Below, in pieces: positions 6,299 through 12,462 of a stretch of 12,462 bases of DNA. Position 1 is the stretch's first letter. Each line of letters begins with the position of its first letter. A model generated the notes under the pieces. It was not told the DNA's origin and made no database searches. It saw only the letters and a list, made by a program, of their open reading frames with translations. The stretch comes from an uncultured bacterium (GTDB lineage: Bacteria; Bipolaricaulota; Bipolaricaulia; UBA7950; UBA9294), in contig CAIOLV010000007.1 in the NCBI GenBank assembly GCA_903859225.1, forward strand, positions 1 to 12,462, read 5' to 3'. Both the position numbers and the translations under genes were made by a program.

Positions 6299-6882
6299 GG
6301 AGGCCCCCCTTTGCACGCCACGAGGTCTTCCGGACGGTCGATGTCGCGCAGACAGCCCGGGTCCGTCACGTTGACGAGGCAGAGCGCGGCGCGATGGCGC
6401 TCGATGAAGCCTCGGCCGCCGGTGTCGCCAGACAGCTCCGCCCGCAAGGAGGCGAAGCAGTCGCGCGAGAAGTAGACGGGAAAGCCTCGAACGTCGCCGA
6501 GGCGCGGCGCAGCGATGGCGGCGCCGTCCCGTGCGAGGGCGCGGACCGCGCGCACGGTGCTCGATTGGACGAAGGGCATGTCAGCGTGGAACACGAGGAC
6601 CCCGGTGCACGACATGGGGATGGAAGCGAGGCCGAGTTCGAGCGAGGACGACAGGCCGCGCTCTGGCGCCGGGTTTCGAACGACGTGCCGTGCGGCGAGG
6701 TCGATCTGCGCGGCAACGCGATCGGCGTCGCGCCCGAGCACGACGACGACCTCGGTGACTCCCGCTCCGTCGACGGCGTCCAGGACGCGTGCCAAAGACG
6801 GACGTCCGTCGATGTCGAGCAGGGGCTTCGATGCGCCCATGCGCGACCCCAGCCCGGCGGCAAGGACGAGCGCGGCAATCAC
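6280..6882 (-). CDS. MocA-like molybdenum cofactor nucleotidyltransferase (NTP transferase family)
   Basis: Probably transfers CMP from CTP to molybdopterin-molybdenum, making the cytosine dinucleotide cofactor used by xanthine-dehydrogenase-type hydroxylases. The 200-residue product has the nucleotide-binding signature LAAGLGSRMGASKPLL (7-22), the mid-domain NPAPERGLSSSLELGL, the metal-binding acidic motif HADMPFV (Asp101), RGFPVYFSRD and SGDTGGRGFIERH, all matching the MocA/MobA family in order and spacing. Size fits MocA (about 190-200 residues). Position between two hydroxylase subunits supports the cytidylyl rather than the guanylyl role, but the base specificity cannot be read with certainty. 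Start is GTG at 6882, sharing GTGA with the stop of the preceding 2Fe-2S gene, with GGAGG 4 nt upstream. Confidence 0.88.
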   Translation of the reverse strand: MIAALVLAAGLGSRMGASKPLLDIDGRPSLARVLDAVDGAGVTEVVVVLGRDADRVAAQIDLAARHVVRNPAPERGLSSSLELGLASIPMSCTGVLVFHADMPFVQSSTVRAVRALARDGAAIAAPRLGDVRGFPVYFSRDCFASLRAELSGDTGGRGFIERHRAALCLVNVTDPGCLRDIDRPEDLVACKGGPPWTTSG

Positions 6883-7397
6883 TCGGCCTCCGGCGTTTCC
6901 GCCGCGGCGACCGGCTGCGGGGCGGCTGGCCGCTGCGCAAGGAGACGTGCAGCGGCGAGGCGGACGGCGGCGAGGATCCTGCTGTAGCCGGTGCAGCGAC
7001 AGAGATTACCCTCGAGCGCGGTGAGAATCTCTTCGTCTGTCGGCTCGGGGTTCGCGCGCAGGAGGGAGTACGTGGCAAGGATGAAACCGGGAGTGCAGAA
7101 TCCGCACTGGACGGCGCCTTCTTCCACGAACGCTTCTTGGATCGGGTGGAGGTGCGCCCCCTCCGCAAGACCCTCGATCGTCACGACGTCGCAGCCGTCG
7201 GCCTGCGGAGCGAGGAGAAGGCACGAGTTGACCGGCTGCCCATCAAGCAGCACCGTGCACGCGCCGCACTCCCCCTCGCCGCACCCTTCCTTTGTTCCGG
7301 TCAAGTGCAAGTCCTCGCGGAGAACATCGAGGAGCCGAGCATCAGCGCCCGCCTCGATCTCGACCTCGCGGCCGTTCAGCCGAAACCGGATGTTCAT
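6879..7397 (-). CDS. 2Fe-2S subunit of a xanthine-dehydrogenase-family molybdenum hydroxylase
   Basis: Small electron-transfer subunit (XdhC / CoxS type), carrying two [2Fe-2S] clusters between the molybdenum centre and FAD. The 172-residue product has the plant-ferredoxin-like domain with KEGCGEGECGACTVLLDG (Cys39, 44, 47) plus Cys59, then the all-helical second domain with QCGFCTPGF (Cys98, 101) and NLCRCTGY (Cys133, 135). All eight cluster ligands are present. The C-terminus has an Ala/Pro-rich tail (about residues 153-172), longer than usual and probably disordered. ATG 7397 overlaps the stop of the PLP-enzyme gene as ATGA; no strong Shine-Dalgarno site lies close, so coupled translation is likely. 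The molybdopterin subunit usually found next to it is absent here. Confidence 0.96.
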   Translation of the reverse strand: MNIRFRLNGREVEIEAGADARLLDVLREDLHLTGTKEGCGEGECGACTVLLDGQPVNSCLLLAPQADGCDVVTIEGLAEGAHLHPIQEAFVEEGAVQCGFCTPGFILATYSLLRANPEPTDEEILTALEGNLCRCTGYSRILAAVRLAAARLLAQRPAAPQPVAAAETPEAE

Positions 7398-8632
7398 AGG
7401 TGCCGCTCGATCTCCTCGATCCTCGGTGCGATGCGGATCGGGGCACCGATGCGCTGCCGAGCCGCAGTTGCGTCCTTCAGGCCGTTGCCTGAGATGACGA
7501 CTGCAGCTGTCCTTCCGTCGAGTGTACCGGTCCGCGCGAGCTTACGGAGGCCGGCGTAGGAGGCCGCTCCGGCGGGTTCGGCGAACACACCCGTGGCGCG
7601 GGCCAAAGCGACGATCGCATCGAGAATCTCATCGTCGCTGACCGTGACGAACGACCCTCCGTTGCGCGTCACGTACGTGACAGCCTTGACGACGTCGCGC
7701 GGTTTTCCAACGCAGATGCTGTCCGCGACGGTGTGCGCGTCCGTGTCCTCGAACTCCACTCTCCCGCCGGCATAGGTGGAGAAGGCGGCCGCGATCGGCG
7801 AGGAGTCCTCGGCCTGGACGCCGATGACCCGCGGGACCCGGTCGATCAAGCCGAGGCGGGCGAACTCGTCGAACCCCTTGCAGAGGCCGCTCACCACGGA
7901 GCCGTCTCCCACTCCGATGAACACGACGTCGGGGGGCTGCCACGCGAGCTGTTCGGCAATCTCGAACGCGCCTGTCTTCTTTCCTTCGACGAGATAGGGA
8001 TTCATCGCAGCGGAGCGGTTGTACCATCCGAACGCCTCCGCGGCCTCCGCGGCGAGATCGTAGGCGTCATCGTACGATCCCTGCACGGAGAAGACCTTGG
8101 CGCCGTAGACGAGGAGTTGCGCTACTTTGGCCTCGGGAGCGCGCTCGGGGACGAAGATGATCGCCGGCAGCCCCGCTGCGGCCGAGAATCCGGCGAGCGA
8201 AGACGCGGCGTTTCCCGTCGATGCGCACGTCACGATCGAGCGCCCCTTCTCCTGGGCCTTGATCACGACGAGAGAGCTCGCGCGGTCTTTGTACGAAGCC
8301 GTTGGATTCTGGCCGTCGTCCTTGACATAGAGCGCTGCGAGGCCCATCCCGTGGGCGAGGTCCGGGAAAGCATAAAGCGGCGTCCACCCCACGCGCAGCG
8401 GCTGGACGTAGCGCATGCTGTCGATCGGGAGAAGCGCCTCGTATCTCCACATCGAGAGGCGTCCCGTGGCCGCGAAGCTGTCACGGTGCAGGATGCGGCG
8501 AAGCGCTGCGTCGTCGTAGAGCACCTCGAGCGTGCCCCGGCGCGGTCCGCACGTCGGACACGTGTAGTCCAAACGATCGGGATCGTATTCGGCTCCGCAT
8601 GAGACGCAACGCAGGCAACGCACAGTCCCCAC
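7394..8632 (-). CDS. Threonine-synthase-like PLP-dependent enzyme (fold type II)
   Basis: The 412-residue product has an N-terminal zinc-ribbon-like part, CLRCVSCG and CPTCG (Cys9, 12, 25, 28), typical of archaeal and Bacillus-type threonine synthases. The PLP-binding core follows: NPTASYKDRAS with the Schiff-base Lys115, CASTGNAASSLAGFSAAAGLP, GVGDGSVVSGL (phosphate-binding glycine loop) and, near the end, AEPAGAASYAGL and VVISGNGLKD. By family it would convert O-phosphohomoserine to threonine. Its place inside a molybdenum-hydroxylase/YgfK/SsnA operon makes another beta-elimination or replacement substrate possible; related clusters carry diaminopropionate ammonia-lyase, also fold type II. 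The start is GTG 8632, sharing one base with the stop TAG of the YgfK gene, with AGGAG 7 nt upstream; the frame is open further upstream but those residues look non-coding. Its stop overlaps the next gene as ATGA. Confidence 0.85.
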   Translation of the reverse strand: MGTVRCLRCVSCGAEYDPDRLDYTCPTCGPRRGTLEVLYDDAALRRILHRDSFAATGRLSMWRYEALLPIDSMRYVQPLRVGWTPLYAFPDLAHGMGLAALYVKDDGQNPTASYKDRASSLVVIKAQEKGRSIVTCASTGNAASSLAGFSAAAGLPAIIFVPERAPEAKVAQLLVYGAKVFSVQGSYDDAYDLAAEAAEAFGWYNRSAAMNPYLVEGKKTGAFEIAEQLAWQPPDVVFIGVGDGSVVSGLCKGFDEFARLGLIDRVPRVIGVQAEDSSPIAAAFSTYAGGRVEFEDTDAHTVADSICVGKPRDVVKAVTYVTRNGGSFVTVSDDEILDAIVALARATGVFAEPAGAASYAGLRKLARTGTLDGRTAAVVISGNGLKDATAARQRIGAPIRIAPRIEEIERHL

Positions 8633-11600
8633 TACGATTCTCCTTTCGACCGCTCCACGAGCGACCAGACCGGACTCTCGCGCAGACCTCGCCATAGGAC
8701 GGCGGCTTCGATTGCGCGGGCCGTCGAGCGCGTCCCGAGGCCGCGCTGGAGGACGCGGATCGCCACCGCGCGAAGCGATGAGGTGAGGCGGACGGACACA
8801 TGAGCGTCGGCATAGCCGAAGCCGTCGCTCGTCGACTCAAGGCGCCACGTGTCTCCATCAGCGTCCTTACCGACGAGCGCATCCCCCTCGATGAGGAGGA
8901 CTGGCCCGTCCGTTTTCTCGAACGCAGCGCGGGACAGGGCGACTCGCGGCTTGTCGGCGAACGGCCTTCCGCTGTGAACGCAGAACGTGGCGCAGTTGCC
9001 GCACTCGTTGCAGAGGTCGACGACGTGCACAATCTGCCGCGGCTGGGTGAGCCGGATGGGCTCCGTTCCGATCGTCAGCCCGGTCGAGAGGTCGACGATC
9101 GCTGCCTCGACGTCGACGGGCGGAATCGAGTAGCTCATGTTGGCACGATTCGGGCAGACGTCGATGCACTTGTCGCAGAAGAGCTGGCACTGCAGACAAC
9201 GGGCCGCCTCGGCGCGAGCCGCGGGTTCGTCGAGCGTCGCCGTCACGAGGTCGAAGTTGTCGCGCTCCTCGACGGGGAGACGGCGTGGAACGTGAGGATC
9301 GGCCTTCCGACTTCGGGTCCGGCGAGCCCGTGCGAGGCGCTCCGCGGGGTCGCGCGGCTCGGGAAGAGCGGGTTCGCGGGAGGGCACGCCGAGAGCGGCG
9401 CAGATCGCCACCGCGGCGCGGCGCCCGTCGGCGGCCGCTTCGATGATCGTCGATGGGCCCCGGACGATGTCCCCTCCGGCATAGATGCCGGCCACGCTCG
9501 TCTGGCCGGTGAACGGGTCTGCGACGACTTCGCCGTTCGGCCCTCGCGTCACGATGAGAGAGCCGAGTGACCCCGGTGCGACGCGCTGACCGACGGCGAG
9601 GATGAGGCTGTCCGTCGCGATGCGGAACCGCGTCTCGGGCATCGGGATCGGCCGGCGGCGCCCGTCGGGCCCGGGGCGCCCGAGATGGTTCCGCACGCAA
9701 TCGACGGCCGTGAGGTGTCGCGCCTCCGCGATCCCGGCAACCGGGGAGACGAGTTCGACGAGCGTTCCGCCCTCGGCGACGAAGTCGGCGACCTCTTCGC
9801 GATCGGCCGGCAGCTCGGCGCGCGTGCGGCGATAGAGAATGGATACGGAGTCGGCGAGGCGAAGGGCCGAGCGGGCGGTGTCGATGGCCGTGTTGCCGCC
9901 TCCCACGACGAGGACGCGCGCGCCAAGATCTGGTGGCTCGTGCTCGGCGACGCGCCGGAGGACGTCGAGTGCGCCGAAGACGCCGTCCACCTCGAGGCCG
10001 GGGACGCCGTCGAGCGGTGCGTCGGCAGCGAAGCCAGGCGCGGCGTAGACCGCGTGGAACCGACTGTCGAGGAGCGTCCCGGGCTCGGCAATCGGGGAGC
10101 CGAAGCGGAACGTCACTCCAAGCGCGGCAATTCGCGCGATGTCGCTATCGACCGCCGATCGGGGAATGCGGAACGCGGGAGCGATCGCCGGCATGCCGCC
10201 GGCCTGGCCGCTGGCCTCGAACACGGTCACGTCGATTCCGGACAGGGCGAGGTAGTTCGCCGCGGCGAGCCCGGAGGGTCCGGCGCCGATCACGGCGACG
10301 CGGCGGCCGCTCGAGGGCGCAACGGATAGCGAAGAAGCTCCGTGTTCGGCGGCGAATCGTTTGAGATCGCGGATGCGCACCGGCCGATCGAGGTTCGCGC
10401 GCGTGCAGCGGGTCTCGCAGCGTGCCGTGCAGATGTGTCCGGTGATCGACGGGAGCGCGTTGCGGCGCTGGATGGCGGCGAGCGCCGCATCGGGGTCGCC
10501 GTCCGCGATGTGCCCGGCATATACCGGCACGTCTTGACATGTCGGGCACGTGGCGACGCACGGCGCCGCAATGCAGTCGAACGGGAGAAGCGGGTCGGCG
10601 AGTTTCGGGAGGTCGGGCTCGGCATAGCTCGCGTGGTAGCGCGGGAGCCGTAGCGCGGTCTCTGCCTCCCGCTCGAGGGCGAGCGGCGCACCGGCGGCGA
10701 ACGCGTCGAGCGAGGCGGCGCCGGCGCCGTCCATCGCTCGTTCGAGCTCCTCCAGATACTGCCCGAGGCGCGAGTAGCCGCCGGGCTTGAGCAGGTCCGT
10801 GGCGATGGTAACCGGGCACGCTCCCGCGGCAAGAAGAGCTGGCGCGTTGATCGCGTCGGCTCCGGCGGAGTACGTGACGAGGAGATCGGGTCCCGCGGCG
10901 GCACGGAGAGCGCGGAAGAGCTCGACCGTGATCGGATACAACGCGCGGCCCGACATATACACCGTGTCCCCCAGCAGGACATCGTGCGGGTTGCGCATGG
11001 CGAGGGTGTTCGAAAGCTTCACCGCGAATCCCCGCCCGCATCGGGCGGCCGTCGCGCGGAGCGACGAAATCAGGTCCAGCGCCGCGGAGAAGCCCAGGTC
11101 GTGCTCGAAGACGTCGTCGGGGATCTCGAGACTCTCGAAGCCGAGTCGGTCTCGAAGGATCTCCATGACGCGCGACTTCCCGAGAAGCGTTGGGTTGAGC
11201 TTGACGACCGTGTGGAGCCCGCGATTCTCGAGCAGGTGGCGAGCGATCTTCTCGATCTCTTCCGGCGGGCAGCCGTGCATGGTCGACAGCGTCACGCTGT
11301 CGGAGATGTGGTCCGGAAGCTCGATGTCTCCCAGATGAGGGAACTCGCTCTGCAGTGTCCGTCGCACCGGATCGAGGAACTCTCGGGCGTTCGCCAGCCG
11401 GTCGAGGAACCTCTCGACAGCGGCGCTGCGGACGCCCTCGAGCGTGTATCCCACGCTCTGGTTGAAGACGACGCCGTCCTCCTCCGTCCGGAAGCCGAGC
11501 GCACGGGGCAGGACGTGAACGAGGGCCCATGCGTGCGCGTACTCGCGCGCCGACTGGTCGAGCGAGAGTTCCTGAGACCACTCGACGTTGAAGCCCGCGT

Positions 11601-11913
11601 CGGCGGCGTCGATGCAGGGGCGCGGGATGTCGAGGTGATCGAGGACCTGCACCGTCTTCAGCTCGATGTAGCGGCCGCCGCACAACCACGCCGAGGCGAT
11701 GTTCTGCGCGAGCTGGGTGTGCGGTCCCGCGGCCGGTCCAAGCGGCGTGCCCAGCCGATGTCCGAACGGGCGGTGCGTCTCGAAGCGTCGATCTCCGCGG
11801 GGCTCGTAGAAGAGAGCCGCCGGGATGCCGTAGATGGATTCGTGGCGCGCATGCTCGGCGAGCGCCCAGGAGAGGAGCTGGGAAAACGATAAGGGTCGCA
11901 TCTCGGCCGTCAC
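8632..11913 (-). CDS. ygfK: YgfK-type multidomain Fe-S/FAD oxidoreductase (putative selenate reductase subunit YgfK family)
   Basis: The 1093-residue product has three parts. Residues 1-440 form a dihydroorotate-dehydrogenase-like barrel (GTPLGPAAGPHTQLAQN at 55-71, YIELKTVQV, VVKLNPTLLGKS, YSAGADAINAPALLAAGACPVTIATD). Residues from 447 are a GltD-like module: cysteine-rich CIAAPCVATCPTC and CTARCETRCTRANL, then a FAD site VIGAGPSG (541-548) and an NAD(P) site VVGGGNTAID (669-678). The C-terminus has ferredoxin-like clusters: CLQCQLFCDKCIDVCP (Cys906, 909, 913, 916, 920) and CNECGNCATFC (Cys968, 971, 974, 978). This matches the family named putative selenate reductase YgfK (E. coli about 1030 residues), tied to selenium-dependent molybdenum hydroxylases and, in gut anaerobes, to anaerobic purine breakdown. 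The reaction is probably reduction of a purine-type substrate with NAD(P)H; true selenate reduction is doubtful. Start is GTG 11913 with AAGGAGG 6 nt upstream, overlapping the SsnA stop by 4 nt. Confidence 0.93.
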   Translation of the reverse strand: MTAEMRPLSFSQLLSWALAEHARHESIYGIPAALFYEPRGDRRFETHRPFGHRLGTPLGPAAGPHTQLAQNIASAWLCGGRYIELKTVQVLDHLDIPRPCIDAADAGFNVEWSQELSLDQSAREYAHAWALVHVLPRALGFRTEEDGVVFNQSVGYTLEGVRSAAVERFLDRLANAREFLDPVRRTLQSEFPHLGDIELPDHISDSVTLSTMHGCPPEEIEKIARHLLENRGLHTVVKLNPTLLGKSRVMEILRDRLGFESLEIPDDVFEHDLGFSAALDLISSLRATAARCGRGFAVKLSNTLAMRNPHDVLLGDTVYMSGRALYPITVELFRALRAAAGPDLLVTYSAGADAINAPALLAAGACPVTIATDLLKPGGYSRLGQYLEELERAMDGAGAASLDAFAAGAPLALEREAETALRLPRYHASYAEPDLPKLADPLLPFDCIAAPCVATCPTCQDVPVYAGHIADGDPDAALAAIQRRNALPSITGHICTARCETRCTRANLDRPVRIRDLKRFAAEHGASSLSVAPSSGRRVAVIGAGPSGLAAANYLALSGIDVTVFEASGQAGGMPAIAPAFRIPRSAVDSDIARIAALGVTFRFGSPIAEPGTLLDSRFHAVYAAPGFAADAPLDGVPGLEVDGVFGALDVLRRVAEHEPPDLGARVLVVGGGNTAIDTARSALRLADSVSILYRRTRAELPADREEVADFVAEGGTLVELVSPVAGIAEARHLTAVDCVRNHLGRPGPDGRRRPIPMPETRFRIATDSLILAVGQRVAPGSLGSLIVTRGPNGEVVADPFTGQTSVAGIYAGGDIVRGPSTIIEAAADGRRAAVAICAALGVPSREPALPEPRDPAERLARARRTRSRKADPHVPRRLPVEERDNFDLVTATLDEPAARAEAARCLQCQLFCDKCIDVCPNRANMSYSIPPVDVEAAIVDLSTGLTIGTEPIRLTQPRQIVHVVDLCNECGNCATFCVHSGRPFADKPRVALSRAAFEKTDGPVLLIEGDALVGKDADGDTWRLESTSDGFGYADAHVSVRLTSSLRAVAIRVLQRGLGTRSTARAIEAAVLWRGLRESPVWSLVERSKGES

Positions 11914-12462
11914 GTCGCTCCTCCTTCTCGAACTCGGCTCCAGAGAGCGCCCGCCTGTTCGCGAGCGTGGGCCAGCTCCGCCGATTCGTCGATCCCGACG
12001 AACGTGCCGTTCCGCAAGATGGGCCGCCCGGCGACGAACAGGTCGGACACGCGGAGGGCGTGGACGGCCACACCGAACAAGAGGTGGCCGAGAATCGTGC
12101 CCGCATCGATGGGAGTCGGGCCGTCGTAGTCGAGGAGGGCGATGTCGGCCGCATATCCGGGCGCGATGCGGCCCAGGCGCACGCCGAAGACCCGCCCCGC
12201 GATCTCCGGGTTGTTGACAAAGAGAAGCTTGTAGAGGTCGGCAAAGCCCGCGGCCTGCGAATCTCGGTGCGCGTGCTTCTGCAGAAGCCCGGCCGTGAAC
12301 AGCTCGGCGAGCAGGTTCGCTCCGAGGCCGTCCGTTCCGAGTCCGGTGACGACGCCGCGGCGCAGATAGCCGTCGAGGTCGAATGTGCCCACAGCGTTGT
12401 TCATGTTCGAGCGTGGATTGTGGACCACGGCGGCGCCGCGCTCGGCGACGCGGTCCTTCTCC
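11910..12462 (-). CDS. ssnA: SsnA-type putative aminohydrolase, C-terminal part (5' end outside window)
   Basis: The visible frame begins at the window edge with EKDRVAERGAAVVHNPRSNM and continues NNAVG, the metal-dependent amidohydrolase (chlorohydrolase/guanine deaminase) motif, then VTGLGTDGLGANLLAEL with the conserved metal-ligand Asp of the TDG motif. The end has the typical composite domain: LGRIAPGYAADIALLDYDGPTPI, then VSDLFVAGRPILRNG. About 183 residues are present of the roughly 440 expected. SsnA homologues travel with YgfK and selenium-dependent hydroxylase genes and probably hydrolyse or deaminate a heterocycle intermediate; the exact substrate cannot be read from here. The first metal-binding HxH lies outside the window. 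Its stop overlaps the YgfK start as GTGA, so both are one transcript. Confidence 0.88.
   Translation of the reverse strand, partial: EKDRVAERGAAVVHNPRSNMNNAVGTFDLDGYLRRGVVTGLGTDGLGANLLAELFTAGLLQKHAHRDSQAAGFADLYKLLFVNNPEIAGRVFGVRLGRIAPGYAADIALLDYDGPTPIDAGTILGHLLFGVAVHALRVSDLFVAGRPILRNGTFVGIDESAELAHAREQAGALWSRVREGGAT

Noticed and set aside
7733..8602. Plus-strand open frame of 289 codons opposite the PLP enzyme
   Set aside because: Antisense shadow of a gene with clear PLP motifs; no recognisable domain or ribosome site.
8632..11913. A true selenate reductase
   Set aside because: The family name includes selenate reductase, but the domains lack a molybdopterin-binding oxidoreductase subunit, and the operon context points to purine-type chemistry.
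10145..12244. Minus-strand open frame of 699 codons overlapping ygfK and ssnA
   Set aside because: Arg/Pro/Ser-rich shadow of the real genes caused by high GC; ygfK and ssnA in the other frame show full family motifs.

Overview
This is a high-GC bacterial window with dense, classical bacterial genes. It has Shine-Dalgarno sites, frequent GTG/TTG starts, 1-4 nt gene overlaps and two sigma-70-type promoters with perfect TATAAT boxes. I cannot name the organism. The gene set (topoisomerase I, a compact sigma-70 factor, a selenium-hydroxylase-type purine operon, a small PKD lipoprotein) suggests an anaerobic or facultative bacterium; a candidate phylum such as Bipolaricaulota is only a low-confidence guess.

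Left part (1-1059): the C-terminally cut minus-strand gene at the edge encodes an unusual protein with two P-loops, a deoxynucleoside/thymidylate-kinase-like domain followed by a second Walker-A domain. Between it and the divergent topA lies a 290-bp intergenic region with 2.5 copies of a 76-bp tandem repeat rich in inverted repeats. The last, partial copy supplies the -35 box of the topA promoter.

Housekeeping part (1060-5002): topA (plus strand, TTG start, four C-terminal zinc ribbons) converges on a sigma-70 family gene (minus strand) across a short gap with a 9-bp hairpin. The sigma gene has a clear promoter and a leader of about 130 nt with two hairpins; one arm of the second hairpin is also complementary to the gene's own Shine-Dalgarno site. 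Divergent from the sigma gene is a YpeA-like GNAT acetyltransferase.

Right part (5014-12462): a tightly packed minus-strand operon, read right to left. It contains an SsnA-type aminohydrolase (5' end outside the window), a giant YgfK-type Fe-S/FAD oxidoreductase, a threonine-synthase-like PLP enzyme, the 2Fe-2S subunit of a molybdenum hydroxylase, a MocA-like molybdenum-cofactor nucleotidyltransferase, the FAD subunit of the hydroxylase, and a small PKD-domain lipoprotein. SsnA, YgfK, hydroxylase subunits and MocA together are the signature of the selenium-dependent molybdenum hydroxylase / anaerobic purine degradation cluster (E. coli ygf/yge/ssnA/xdhD region). The molybdopterin-binding catalytic subunit is not in the window. 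A PLP enzyme of threonine-synthase type stands where such clusters often carry diaminopropionate ammonia-lyase. Inferred working model: the hydroxylase (2Fe-2S + FAD + an off-window Mo subunit) and YgfK carry out purine redox steps, SsnA hydrolyses or deaminates a ring intermediate, MocA makes the dinucleotide form of the cofactor, and the PLP enzyme may process a downstream amino acid.
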